A DNA stretch of 64,000 nucleotides from Alnus glutinosa. Lineage: Eukaryota > Streptophyta > Magnoliopsida > Fagales > Betulaceae. The DNA is taken from the NCBI RefSeq assembly GCF_958979055.1, contig NC_084888.1, positions 30,556,804-30,620,803 on the forward strand, given 5' to 3'. The translations under genes were made by a program, and so were the position numbers. How positions within the stretch are numbered: the first letter of the stretch is position 1; each line of letters begins with the position of its first letter. The notes under the pieces were generated by a model. It ran no database searches, was not told where the DNA came from, and saw only the letters and a program-made list of their open reading frames with translations. Of this stretch, positions 1 through 10,140 are shown piece after piece.

Positions 1-430
1 TGGAACTCTTTCCACATACAACTCCAACTGCTGCTTGAACGTCAAATCTTCATCCGACTGCAATACACAAATTGACCCACCACATCATTATGATCCATAT
101 ATTCAGTTGGTAAGCGAAAGGGTCAAAATATCCAGGAAAAAAAAAAAAAAAAAAGGAACAAAAAATTCTTTGAGGCTCTAGAAAATCAAAATCTCCCAAA
201 AGAAAGCACAAGACAAACTATAACTTTCAAACAGAACCAAGCCTCGCGCATGGCTAAAGTTTCTATTACGCTTTCTATCCAAAAAATTGCACAGAAACCC
301 TATCAAGCACAAAATAGCGGAACCCACAAAACCAAACCCACCAGATCTTCTTCCTTTTTCTCGTCCTTCTTCTTGGGTCATTGGACGGAACCGTGCCGCT
401 TCCACCAGAGCTCCGTCGTTTTCCTCTAAC
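1..430 (-). pseudogene. RPN1: RPN1 (26S proteasome base subunit) 5' fragment, copy 1
   Basis: On the minus strand two short stretches match the N-terminal exons of plant RPN1, the non-ATPase subunit of the proteasome base. The first (about 418-340) encodes a Gly/Ser stretch then a Lys-rich stretch, but one base is missing relative to copy 2, so the SKDPKKKDE frame is lost. The second lies at the window edge (about 59-1), after a TTGCAG acceptor, and matches the ALKQ..LELYVERV region. The rest of RPN1 (about 890 residues in the family) is absent. This is a gene fragment, not a gene. Identification rests on remembered family sequence. Confidence 0.68.
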
Positions 431-706
431 CGAAGAATGTTAAAATTTAGAGAAAGAGATAAATTAGAGAAAATAGAGAGCTTGATGCTTGCATAATTGA
501 AAGTATTCTCCAAATTTTGGAAAAAATTTGCATTTCAGATAAGACTAGGCAGTGGGCTTAAGTGGTTTTCCTTGCTGCAAAATGACCGGTGTTCGGTTCT
601 GGTCGAATTTAATACGTCTTTTAAGACAGTGTGCTTAGAGGTCGAGAGAACGTACACCCTTATCAATAGCCCGACAGAACCAAGAAAAAATTGAGACTAG
701 ATTTGG

Positions 707-902
707 GTGGGGTGCGCCAGGCCCGTGCAATAGTGCAACGCATGGGCGACGCTCGAAGACCCCAGTAGCAAGCTACTGTGGCGGGCCTTCCCCCTCAAGA
801 AATTAATTTAATATCGTGTGACCCGATGGGCCACATATCAGATATTAAACTGATAAGAACAGATACTACACTTGATCTTAGCCAAAAGGCCGAGAAAGGT
901 AT
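707..902 (-). ncRNA. U2: U2 spliceosomal snRNA, copy 1
   Basis: U2 pairs with the intron branch site in the major spliceosome. The minus strand from 902 begins ATACCTTTCTCGGCC, the conserved U2 5' end, and includes the branch-site recognition GTAGTA, stem-loop IIa and the terminal 3' loops. At 196 nt it has the usual plant U2 length. A USE and TATA element lie upstream (926-979). Downstream, AGTCTCAA (about 700-692) fits a plant snRNA 3' box. The Sm-like stretch reads ATTTCTTG in all three copies. No lesion is seen, so this may be an active gene. Confidence 0.95.
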
Positions 903-925
903 GCTTCTGCCAGTCTCTCCGTTTT

Positions 926-979
926 CCTTTAATAAGCCAGCGTTCACTTCTAGCTGCTCTTATGTTTTCAATGTGGGAC
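926..979 (-). promoter_or_regulatory. U2 copy 1 promoter: USE plus TATA
   Basis: The upstream sequence element GTCCCACATTG lies at 979-969 and a TATA-like TTATTAAAGG at about 935-926. TATA is about 30 nt and the USE about 70 nt upstream of the RNA start at 902. The gap between them is about 33 nt, the spacing known for plant snRNA genes read by RNA polymerase II (the Pol III U6 type is about 10 nt shorter). The TATA is weaker here than in copies 2 and 3. Confidence 0.85.
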
Positions 980-1223
980 TAAAAGACTCCCGGGCATAGA
1001 CTTCAAAGACGAACATGTGCGAAGCTGCACATCTTGGGCTGTGTCTTCCTGCGCATTATTGCACTTGCCTCGTGCTGATGCAATATAATCCAGTCGGTTG
1101 GCATTTAGGTAAAGCAAAAGCCATTTCCAGTGTTGGTAACCTAGAAGGAACGAGGCCGGAAATCTTCTCAGTTGTGTGGGCATCAAACCAATTTTTGCTT
1201 CGAGGTATTCCCAAGTCCAGAAA

Positions 1224-1375
1224 GGGTAAAACTTGGATGGGGCAAAACTTCCGGAAATCATCCGGAAGTTTTGCCTATCAATGGCATTTTTGTAAATATT
1301 AAATATTTACAAAAATGCCATATTTCCGGAAGTTTTGCCTATCAATGGCATTTTTGTAAATATTTAGCACTACTC
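1224..1375. mobile_element. 152-bp Mutator-type MITE (unit 1 only)
   Basis: The element is flanked by the perfect 9-bp TSD gtccagaaa (1215-1223 and 1376-1384). Unit 2 has a single uninterrupted gtccagaag at this point, an empty site. Inside are a perfect 15-bp hairpin (1241-1255 with 1261-1275), a perfect 39-nt palindrome (1282-1320) and a 40-bp direct repeat (1261-1300 and 1325-1364). The ends begin GGGTA and GAGTA. A 9-bp TSD points to the Mutator superfamily. It inserted after the unit duplicated. Confidence 0.85.
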
Positions 1376-1548
1376 GTCCAGAAATCCTAGCAAGCCTTTC
1401 CCAGTGATCGCTTGTTAACACACATTATGTTTATTAATTTTATTTTATTTTTAATCTTGTTTTAAAAAAAAAATATTAACAAACAATACAAAATACTTCC
1501 AAAAACACAAAAATTGTTTATATCTTTTTGCATTAGAATTGTTGGGAA

Positions 1549-2060
1549 ATTATTCCGACCTGCCGACTGGGCCGAGATCCATATCAATCGAGCCCACAGC
1601 AAATCGTAGAAATCGGGTCCATTGGGCCCGTCAATGTCAAAGCCCAAAAAGCTCATGATGATCAGATACCGAATCCGCTTCATCCAGTCGGCAAATCACT
1701 GGCCCCCCGATTTTTGTGGCACGCGCCCCACCATTCAGTGTTGGTTAAATAACCGACTCTCTGATCATCACGGAATGCACTCCACAATCTAGGGTCGGTT
1801 ATTTACCGACCCCACGATCATCGAGGCCCATATACCACGACCTACAATCTGGAATGTCGACAAAAGCTCCAAGCCCAACACGTGACCCAATGGAAAGAAT
1901 ATTACTCTTGTTACTCCGCCTATAAATACTTCATTAATACATAGGTACGGGAGATCGATTCTTTTTTATTTGAAAAATACATACACTTGAGAAGATACTG
2001 ACCTAAGTATCAAAGTAGAATTTATGGGTTCCCTCGATGTAACTTCCTTCTTTACAGGTT
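1549..2060. mobile_element. Old LTR fragment, copy 1
   Basis: This non-coding stretch is shared with about 8099-8615. It begins near gttgggaaattattccgac and holds a promoter-like cctataaata (about 1918) followed by cttgagaagatactgac, a layout typical of LTRs of plant gypsy elements. No internal domain or second LTR is visible, so it is read as a solo or truncated LTR that was present before the unit duplicated. The family is not determined. Confidence 0.5.
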
Positions 2061-2109
2061 AAGGACTCTTACAGATTGACAAGTCACCAAACCGGAATAT
2101 GTGCTAACA

Positions 2110-2152
<43 letters not shown>

Positions 2153-2693
2153 GGGCCAAGACAAAATTGGTGCACAATGCTGACATAAATAACAATAATA
2201 CAATCAAATTAGAATTAATTTCTTTTGAAATTAAAAAAGAAGAAAGCAAATTTTTGGAGGCAACATGCTAAATGTCATGCGCTTGAATCAATCCATGAAT
2301 CTCACAAGATATATCAATGTTGAAATTGAAAAGAAAGAGAGCAAAGTTTTTGAGGCAACATACAGAATGTTCGGTCGGTATATTGGTTAATCCGTTAATG
2401 TGTTTTTGGGATTTTTTTTGTTTTGAAAAAGTGTTTTAATGCGATAGAAATGTGAAAAAAATTTGTGTTTTGAATTAAATTGTTTGTTAATGTCTATGAC
2501 TTTAAAACAAAAAACAATAATTGTTAACCAACATAGATAGCTTAAGTCAATGAGTAATGCTACTCTTCACACCAATTTCACATCGGCTAACGTAGCGTGT
2601 TTTCAGCAACTTTCTTTTTATTTTTTTAAAGTGACTAACATGAAAATCTGTCAACTGGCGTAATAAATAAGTATGAAAAATTGTATTACTCTT

Positions 2694-3227
2694 TGCTCCG
2701 TTTTTTTGGAGTAAAATGTTTTTTGGAAAATGTTTTCGGCATTTGATGGGGGCAAAAATAATGGTCAACGGAAATTATTTTTAGTTTAACCGTAAAAGCC
2801 TCTTTAATTTTTGAAAAACGATTTATGGGTTTGAAAACAGTAAATTGTTTTTTGGATTTAAACTCTTCATTCTTGCACGCACGTTTGTGAGAATACACCA
2901 CCACCGAACATTGGAGTTTATTAGTAGCCTGACTCTACCACCAAAGATTCTCGAATTTTTGTATCTGAACTACGTCCTGATTCCAGGCATTTTGGCCAAA
3001 ATCAGGAAATTTATGTCAAATCCGACACCGTCGCCGAATCCCAGCGGACTAGATTCCAGTCGTATTGTCAGGATTCTGGCCAAACTAGCTCGGAATCTAG
3101 CTGAACTGGCCGAATTCCAGCGACAGCGGCCGGACATTGTCAGATTCTGGTGGTGGTTATCGTATTTTGTTTTACGCCGTTAATGATTTTTTAAAAATCA
3201 TTTTTTTTTTGAAAATAAACGGAGCAT
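2694..3227. mobile_element. MITE-like element with gctccgttt termini, copy 1
   Basis: The stretch opens with gctccgtttttttggagtaa and closes with ttgaaaataaacggagca, giving imperfect terminal inverted repeats. The same element lies at 9282-9838 in unit 2, so it was inserted before the duplication. The interior is non-coding. The superfamily is unclear because I see no convincing TSD. Confidence 0.6.
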
Positions 3228-3479
3228 AAGTCATCTTTGTTGGTTGAAAATCTTTAATTAATATATAGAAAATAACACTAAATTAAAGATCTTTTTTGGC
3301 TGAAAATCTTTAATTAAAGTATAGAAAATAACACTAAAGTTTTATTTTAGAATGTCTCAAAACACTATCAAATTTACAACGAATACTAATTTACAATCGA
3401 ACAAGTGGGCTGAGAGGCTGAGAAGTAAATAAACATTCAACAGTCCAACAGGACTATGATTAATTTTGGACTAGAATTG

Positions 3480-3533
3480 TGTGGGGTGTGCCAGGCCTGA
3501 GCAATAGTGCAACGCATGGGCGACGCTCGAAGG
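3480..3533 (-). pseudogene. U2: U2 snRNA 3'-terminal fragment, copy 1
   Basis: About 54 nt match the last quarter of U2 in the same orientation as the intact genes. The downstream stretch ttggactagaattgt resembles the 3' box region of the intact copies. The first three quarters of U2 and the promoter are missing; the match stops after gctcgaag. This is a truncated copy also present in unit 2. Confidence 0.85.
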
Positions 3534-3633
3534 GCCCAAGAGAATAATGGCTGAAAATAATGGGCGGAGGAGGAGACAAACATCCCCTATGCCTTTTTGC
3601 CTCATGCCATGAATCATGGATGGTTATTGAGAG

Positions 3634-3830
3634 CACTAGAATCAGTCTTTCAACTATTTTTTTTTTTTTTTTTTTTTTTTTGTATTTAGGAAATTAAATT
3701 ACTTTATGTTTTCCTATAAAAAACAGCCAATAATAAATTTCCTTAATTTTTCCTATATCAATTAAATACTATTTTTTCTCTTATTTTATTATTTTTTTTT
3801 ATCTTTCCTACTTCTTTTTTTCAATTTTTT
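3634..3830. repeat. Truncated MITE, inverted relative of 5014-5285
   Basis: From gagcactagaatcag onward this AT-rich stretch matches the reverse complement of about 5260-5070 (gattctagtactc, then the shared block around atcaattaaatac). A diverged version lies at about 10240-10430 in unit 2. It is probably a decayed copy of the same MITE family. Confidence 0.45.
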
Positions 3831-3888
3831 ATTCTCTCGTCTTTTTTGTCACACTCTCAAAAAAGCAAAAATACCAAAAACCCAAGCC

Positions 3889-4477
3889 CCCTTTCCCCCT
3901 TTCAAGCGACAAAACAGGCCGTATGATCTCGGCCAGGAGCTTCGGCAGCATACCCACCCATATGGGTGAGCATCAGTTCGGTAGGCGGTTAATTCGGTCG
4001 GTTAACCGACTTTTGTCGAAATGCAATCGGTGAATTTATTTCGGTTAAGCAGTTTATAGGCGGTCGGTTAAGTCGGTTAACAAGGATAATGAAACGACGT
4101 CATTTTAATTTCTTTTAAGGGGGGGGAACAAAAAAAAAAGGATCAAATGTTTCGTTCTTTACTAAAACGACGTCGTTTCATTTTATGTCGGTTCGGTTAA
4201 TTGGTCGGAATAAAAGATGGTTCAGTTTGGTTACCGAATCGGCTTTCGGAACAAAATTTTATGCCAACTACCAAACCAAAAATTAGTCGGTAGGCAGTCG
4301 ATGGCAGTTCAGTTCGGTAAGCGGTGGGCGGATAACTTGCTCACCCCTACCCACCCACGACCCCTCGGGCTGCATCGCCCCGTCCTTGGCATCGCGGACA
4401 CGCTTGCTCCTCTCTACGCTCAGTTCTCTGAATGACTTGGAGAATTTTCAAGAGAAAAAACCCTTTCTCAGAGACAT
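3889..4477 (-). pseudogene. Tubby-like F-box N-terminal exon fragment, copy 1 (split by a MITE)
   Basis: This is the counterpart of 10681-10902 in unit 2. A minus-strand ATG at 4477 opens a reading frame starting MSL, but small indels break it, and a 389-bp hAT-type MITE (3959-4347) interrupts it. The Tubby domain itself is not present. The parent gene is judged from the better preserved unit 2 copy. Confidence 0.5.
3959..4347. mobile_element. 389-bp hAT-type MITE (unit 1 only)
   Basis: The 8-bp TSD tacccacc lies at 3951-3958 and 4348-4355. Short inverted ends read GGGTGAGCA and TGCTCACCC. The interior is rich in cggttcggt-like motifs, typical of widespread plant hAT MITEs. Unit 2 has no insertion at the matching site (gcatgccggcccacgac, near 10756). 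It inserted after the duplication, inside a Tubby-like gene fragment. Confidence 0.88.
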
Positions 4478-4645
4478 CGTTATGCTGCGTCCTCACAGCC
4501 AAAGAGAGAGAGAAATAGTGTTTTTGTGCGGTGAGTTTGCGGATTGAATTGTAAGTCAGTCCAGAAGACATACAGGAAAGAGATAGAAAGAGAGAAACTA
4601 AAGGAAACCCCCAATTAATTCTCTCTGTATCTCTGCTCTGCTCCG

Positions 4646-4711
4646 ATGGCTTTCCAAGTGGTAGTTCTGGTAGTGGCACCTCCAAGAATCTCATCCCTCT
4701 CGTCTCCAAGG
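4646..4711 (+). pseudogene. eIF2B-gamma first-exon fragment, copy 1
   Basis: An ATG at 4646 starts a stretch matching the N-terminus of the gamma subunit of eIF2B, the nucleotide-exchange factor of translation initiation (FQVVVL, then GGTSKNLIPLVSK). One base is missing at GTTCTGGTAGTGG relative to copy 2, so the frame is broken before the GGTSK nucleotide-binding loop. Homology ends near 4711 and the other exons are absent. Confidence 0.68.
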
Positions 4712-4783
4712 TTCTATCCCTCTCTCTGTTTGAGAATGGCGTGCATGAGCTCAATCTTCTAAGCGGGCGACGGAGGCAAAAGG

Positions 4784-4970
4784 ATGAGCAGGGCCGATTT
4801 GATTGCCGATAGGAGCTGCTTCGACAAGACTATGATAGCGTAGTAGGGGTACCGTGCCAAGGTCAAAGCCCTAGAAGAGAGAAGGCAAAAGAGTGAATTG
4901 AAGAGGATTATTGCCCGTTGTGTTGGGTTGCAGGACAAGGGCAACATGGAGGACGAAGGACGCGTGTGAA
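4784..4970 (+). pseudogene. Coding-like fragment of unknown origin
   Basis: Plus-strand reading gives ADLIADRSCFDKTMIA, then a stop, then a charged stretch including KVKALEERRQKSELKRII and ending CVGLQDKGNMEDEG. The composition is that of coding sequence with a coiled coil. Unit 2 keeps only the first about 40 bp (to about 11210). I do not recognise the parent gene. Confidence 0.35.
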
Positions 4971-5013
4971 GGAGAGAGGAGATAGATTTTTTTTTTAATT
5001 AAAATAATAAATT

Positions 5014-5285
5014 GGGAATCTACAGTAATCATGTATATTTACATGGTTACTGTGAGCACTATTAGCAGTTATCCTATATTGATTCCTTAAAAAGTATGAA
5101 AGAGAGAAAATAAATAAAATAAGAGTAAAAAAAGTAATATTTAATTGATACAGGAAAATGTAAGGGACTCTATTGTGGGGTTTTGTTTATAGGGAAGCAA
5201 AAAGTAGTTTTGTTCCTTAAATATAGGGAAAATGGTTGAAAATCTGATTCTAGTACTCTAATATACATGATTACTGTAGATTCCC
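5014..5285. mobile_element. 272-bp MITE with 26-bp perfect inverted ends (unit 1 only)
   Basis: The left end begins GGGAATCTACAGTAATCATG; the right end is its reverse complement, and the pairing is perfect for about 26 bp. The interior is AT-rich and non-coding. A matching sequence is absent from unit 2 because that whole stretch is missing there. I see no clear TSD. Confidence 0.72.
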
Positions 5286-5879
5286 ATCCAAGATATGTAT
5301 ATATAGGGTGTCTGTTGTATGGTATTTTTTGATATTTTTTATGAAATTTTTCTTAAATATAAGGAAGATAACTATTATAGAGTAACTGGTACTAATGCCT
5401 TGACATGGTGTGGTAATGGATTCTATGTGGTGCTGCTAAGGTGCTCTCAAGGCATTGATGGTCTACTTATCCTTGATAATTCACGCATTTAAATGTAATT
5501 TTTCCTATATGTTTTTATAGCTATAACACTTGGGTGTCAATTCATCCACTCGAGACTTTCAAGTCAAGAAATAGAGTTTTCACGTAGTTCTTTTAATTTT
5601 CCCTTTTACTTTTTTTTCTTTTTTCTTTTTTTTTCAAGATTTAGTTGGTGCTAAAAGCTTCGTTAGTGAGCTTTCCATTTCAAATTTTTCACTAAAAATT
5701 CAAAAAAAAATAAAAAAAGCTCACTTCAATAAATTCTATATAATTTATCTATTTTGGCTCTTGTCAAAATTTCACCTCAAATTTGCCTTGCAAATTTCGT
5801 GAGTTATTGAATATTTTATATTTTTTTTGTTTCGTTTTCGGGCTTTCTCATTCCTTCACTTTTATCTCTCTCACTAAAA

Positions 5880-6190
5880 CATGAACTTTTTTAAGCCAGG
5901 ATTCGATCTTCTGCTTTGCTAATGTTTTGTCCTTTCCTCCATGAGCGAAAACTCCACTCCGTTGCAGCTACAGGCTTTTTGGGGTTTCGCCTTCTAACAG
6001 GCTGGTGGTGATGTGCGATTTGTTGGTCTATTCAACAAAAACCCACATCTGGGTTTGAGAAATGTCCCACCTTTTTGTTATCTTTGCTGTGTTTGCTTTG
6101 CCTCTTTGCCACTTCACAGCTTCAAAGGCGATTTTTGCCACTTCACAGCTTCAAAGGCGAACGACCTATCAATCGTTTGAAGTAAAAAAA
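5880..6190 (+). pseudogene. Unrecognised transcribed-type fragment, copy 1
   Basis: This is the best conserved tail of the unit (compare about 11340-11625), of balanced base composition between AT-rich flanks. A short frame from about 5942 reads MSENSTPLQLQAFWGFAF then stop. A second frame reads GLFNKNPHLGLRNVPP. A 29-bp stretch (gccacttcacagcttcaaaggcga) is doubled at about 6108-6160 in this copy only. It may be another captured exon or a UTR; no parent gene recognised. Confidence 0.3.
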
Positions 6191-6636
6191 CCCAATTCAG
6201 TTCAAGTCTTAGGATTTCATTTGGGTTTTTAATGCTTTTTTTTTTTTTTTTTGTTAAAAAAAATAAAAAATAAAACTTCAAAATTTGATTAAAATTCTCC
6301 AATTTGAGTTCTTTTTTTTAAAAAAAAAAAAAAAAAAATTGAAAAAAGTATTAACAATTCATGCTTGAGTTGTTAAATTTATTTACTGAAATACCCATAA
6401 ATAAAAATAACAAAGTTAAAACTTAAAGAAAATTTAAAAAACTGAATGCTCTAAGAGTGACATATTTTATCTATCACTTTTAAAAAGTTTCGTATATCAA
6501 TATCGATAAATATTTTTCTATTTTAACTAGATATTATGTTTTATTGATTTCGAAAACAATCACTTTAACTGTCATAATATCTCTTAGTGTCCCGGGTCAG
6601 GAAAAAGGTCGAGCAACTGAGCTGCAACCCTTCCGA

Positions 6637-7027
6637 TGGAACTCTTTCCACATACAACTCCGGCTGCTGCTTCAACGCCAAATCTTCATCCGACTGCAAT
6701 ACACAAATTGACCCACCACATCATTATGATCCATAAAGTCAGTATCTAAGCGAAAGGGTCAAAATATCCAGGGAAAAAAAAGAACAAAAAATTCTTTGAG
6801 GCTCTAGACAATCAAAATCCCCCAAAAGAAAGCACAAGACAAACTATAACTTTCAAACAGAACCAAGCCTCGCGCATGGCTAAAGTTTCTATTACGCTTT
6901 CTATCCAAAATTATTGCACAGAAACCCTATCAAGCACAAAATAGCTGAACCCGATCTTTTTCTTTTTCTCGTCCTTCTTCTTGGGGTCCTTGGACAGAAC
7001 CGTGCCGCTACCACCTGAGCTCCATCG
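6637..7027 (-). pseudogene. RPN1: RPN1 5' fragment, copy 2 (better preserved)
   Basis: The first exon piece (7027-6950) reads GGSGTVLSKDPKKKDEKK in one open frame, the Lys-rich N-terminal segment of plant RPN1. The second piece (6693-6637) follows a TTGCAG acceptor and reads SDEDLALKQQPELYVERV, again RPN1-like. Past YVERV the sequence no longer follows the family. There is no convincing start codon and about 95% of the gene is missing. A real intron-like spacer lies between the two pieces, so the fragment came from genomic DNA, not from a spliced mRNA. Confidence 0.75.
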
Positions 7028-7461
7028 TTTTTTTTTCAAACCGAAGAATTGGGATTTGCTCTTGCCTTGTAGTTGTGGAAAGAACTGAATGGAAAGACGC
7101 GAAACGAAAAAATAAATAAACAAATTGTTAAAGAGCTCAATAATATACAATTTGTGAGCTAAATTTGTAATGAAAATCTGACAAATGATAAATTAGAGAA
7201 ATAATTAAGAACTTAATGCAGCATACTTTCCGAAAGTATTCTCCAAATTTTGAAAAAAAATAACTCATTTAGTCGGTTTGCATTCCAAGTAGGACTAGGC
7301 AGTAGGCTCAGGTTGCTTCCCTGGCTACAATATGACTGGTGTTGAATTTTGGTCGAATTTTAAATGTCTTTTATGACAGTGTGCTTAAGAGGCCGAGAAA
7401 ACGTACATCCATCCTCATCAATAACCCGACAGAGCCAAGAAAAGTTTGAGACTAGGTTTGG

Positions 7462-7658
7462 GTGGGGTGCGCCAGGCCAGTGCAATAGTGCAACGCATGG
7501 GCGACGCTTGAAGGTCCCAGTAGCAAGCTACTGTGGCGAACCCTCCCCCCTCAAGAAATTAATTTAATATCGTGTGACCCGATGGGCCACATATCAGATA
7601 TTAAACTGATAAGAACAGATACTACACTTGATCTTAGCCAAAAGGCCGAGAAAGGTAT
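7462..7658 (-). ncRNA. U2: U2 spliceosomal snRNA, copy 2
   Basis: The first about 105 nt (5' end, branch-site recognition, stem-loops I and II, Sm-like site) are identical to copy 1. Differences cluster in the 3' half. In one 8-bp stem the strands read GAGGGTTC and GGACCTTC instead of GAAGGCCC and GGGTCTTC: every change keeps pairing, including a C-G to U-A double change. The length is 197 nt. The promoter is complete (7684-7735). A variant but probably functional U2. Confidence 0.94.
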
Positions 7659-7683
7659 GCTTCTTCTAGGCTCTCCGTTTTCA

Positions 7684-7735
7684 TTTTATAAGCCAGCGTT
7701 CACTTCAAGCTGCTCTTATGTTTTCAATGTGGGAC
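7684..7735 (-). promoter_or_regulatory. U2 copy 2 promoter: USE plus TATA
   Basis: USE GTCCCACATTG at 7735-7725 and TATAAAA at 7690-7684. The gap of about 34 nt is the Pol II class spacing of plant snRNA genes. The positions relative to the RNA start at 7658 match copy 1. Confidence 0.88.
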
Positions 7736-8098
7736 TAAAAAACTCCCGGGCATTTTCAAAGACCAACATGTGCGAAGCTGCACATCTTGGGCCCTCGTGC
7801 TGATGGATAAGCCAGTCGGTTGGCATTTAGGTAAAGCAAAAGCCATTTCCAGCGTTGGTAACCAAGAAGGAACGAGGCCGGAAATCTTCTCAGTTGTGTG
7901 GGCATCAAACCCATTTTTGCTTCGAGGTATTTCCCAAGTCCAGAAGTCCTAGCAAGCCTTTCCCAATGATCGCTTGTTAACACACATTATGTTTATTAAT
8001 TTTATTTTTTTTAATCTTGTTTAAAAAAAATATATTAACAAACAATACAAAATACTTCTAAAAACACAAAAAATTGTTTATATCTTTTTGTATTAGAA

Positions 8099-8615
8099 TT
8101 GTTGGGAAATTATCCCGACCTGCCGAATGGGCCAAGATCCATATCAATCGAGCCCACAACAAATAGTAGAAACCGGGTCCATTGGGCCCGTCAATGTCAA
8201 AGCCCAAAAAGCTCATGATGATTAGCTACCGAATCCGCTTCATCCAGAGTATGCAAAACACTGACTCCCCGGATTTTGTGGCACGCGCCCCACGATTCAG
8301 AGCCGGTTAAATAACCGACTCTCCAATAATCACGTAAGGCACTCCACAATCTAGGGTAAGTTATTTACTGACCCCACAATTATCGTGGCCAATATACCAC
8401 AACCTACTATCTGGAATGTCGACAAAAGTTCCAAGTCCAACACGTGGCCCAATGGAAAGAATATTACTTTTGTTACTCCGCCTATAAATACCTCATTAAT
8501 ACAGGTATGGGAGATCGATTCTTTTTTATTCAAAAAATACATACACTTGAGAAGATACTGACTTAAGCATCGAAGTAGAATTGTTAAGTTCCCTCGACGC
8601 AGTTTCCTTTTTTTA
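8099..8615. mobile_element. Old LTR fragment, copy 2
   Basis: Counterpart of 1549-2060, with the same cctataaatacctcatt promoter-like motif and the following leader-like stretch ending in ttttttacaggttaagg. Moderate divergence from copy 1 gives a sense of the age of the unit duplication. Confidence 0.5.
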
Positions 8616-9281
8616 CAGGTTAAGGACTCTTGCAAATTGACAAGTCACCAAATTGAAATCTGTAGACTGCACTAACAGGGTTTTTAAGTTTTTTGTTTTG
8701 TTTTTTTTTTTTTTGTGCGATTTACTGGCAAGACAAAATTGGTACAAAATGCTGACATAAATAACAATAATACAATCAAATTAAAATTAGTTTCTTTTGA
8801 AATTAAAAAGAAGAAAGCAAATTTTTGGAGGCAACATGCCAAATGTCATGCACTTGAATCAATCCATGAATCTCACAAGATATATCAATCTTGAAATTGA
8901 AAAGAAAGAGAGCAAAGTTTTTGAGGCCACATAGAAGGTTCGGTCCGTATATTGGTTAATCCGTTAATGTGTTTTTGGGATTTTTTTTATTTTTTTTATT
9001 TTTGTGAAGAAGTGTTTTAATGGGACAAAAATGGGAAAAGTTTTTGTGTTTTGATTAGTATTTTGTCTGTTGAATTGTTTGTTAACGTTTTTTACTTTAA
9101 AACAAAAATTGTTAACCAACATAGATGACTTAAGTCAATGAGTAAACTATTTTTCACACCAATTTTACATTGGCTAACATGGCGTGTTTTCAACAACTTT
9201 CTTTTTATTTTTTTTAAAGTGACTAACATGAAAATCCGTCAACTGGTGTGATAAATAAGTATGAAAAATTGTATTACTCTA

Positions 9282-9838
9282 TGCTCCGTTTGTTTAGCGT
9301 AAAATATTTTTTAGAAAATGTTTTCGGCATTTGATGGGGGTGAAAATAATGGTCAACAGAAATCATTTTTAGTTTGATTATAAAAGCCTCTTTAATTTTT
9401 GGAAAACAATTTATGGTTTTGAAAACCGCAAATTATTTTTTGGATTTAAATTCTTCATTCTTGTACGCATGTTTATGGGAATACACTACCGTTGGGCATT
9501 AGAGTTTGTTGGTAGCCTGATTATACTGTCGAAGATTTTCGAATTTTGATATTCGGACTACGTCTTGATTCGGTGCAGTTTGGCCAGAATCAAGAAATTT
9601 ATGCTGGAATCTGACACCGTCTCCGTATTTCAGTGGACCAGATTCCGGTCGTATTGTCAGGATTTCAGCCAAGCTGGACAGGAATCTGGCTAAACTGGCC
9701 GAATTTCGGCTGTACTTACCAGATTCTAGCTACAGCAGCCGAACGTTGTTGGATTTTGACATCAGTTATCGTTTTTTGTTTTATGCCGTTGATATTTTTT
9801 AAAAATCATTTTTTTTTGTCGAAAAGAACGGAGCATAA
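9282..9838. mobile_element. MITE-like element with gctccgttt termini, copy 2
   Basis: Counterpart of 2694-3227. It opens with tgctccgtttgtttagcg and closes with cgaaaagaacggagca. The ends are slightly better paired than in copy 1. No coding capacity. Confidence 0.6.
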
Positions 9839-10095
9839 GTCGACTTTATTGGTTGAAAATCTTTAATTAATATATAGAAAATAACACTAAATTAAAGATT
9901 TTTGTTGGCTGAAAATCTTTAATTAAAATATAGAAAATAACACTAAAGTTTTATTTTAGAATGTCTCAAAAGTCAAAACACTGGCAAATTTGCAACGAAT
10001 ACTAATTTACAATCAAACAAGTGGGCTGAGAGGCTGAGAAGTAAATAAACATTCAACAACCCAACATGACTAAGATTAATTTTGGACTAGAATTG

Positions 10096-10140
10096 TGTGG
10101 GGGCCCGAGCAATGGTGCAATGCATGGGCGGCGCTCGAAG
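10096..10140 (-). pseudogene. U2: U2 snRNA 3'-terminal fragment, copy 2
   Basis: Same truncated U2 piece as at 3480-3533, with the same breakpoint after gctcgaag and before ggcccaagag. It has more changes (including loss of part of ggtgtgccag), consistent with no function. Confidence 0.82.

Larger units (their letters stand above)
1..6636. repeat. Tandem segmental duplication, unit 1 (U2 array)
   Basis: This unit is collinear with 6637-11935. Shared order: RPN1 fragment, U2 gene, LTR fragment, MITE with a gctccgttt end, U2 3' fragment, Tubby-like fragment, eIF2B-gamma fragment, unknown tail. The first bases of the window match position 6640 onward, so the unit may begin before the window. 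Unit 1 alone carries a 152-bp Mutator-type MITE, a 389-bp hAT-type MITE and about 930 bp (about 4830-5755) missing from unit 2. The alignment is by eye; exact breakpoints are uncertain. Confidence 0.88.

Noticed and set aside
707..902. Open frames across the U2 genes (778-999, 7582-7803, 12179-12472)
   Set aside because: They are antisense to conserved snRNA and similar only because U2 is conserved.
3961..4340. Palindromic cggttaaccg motifs as regulatory sites
   Set aside because: They belong to the interior of the hAT-type MITE.
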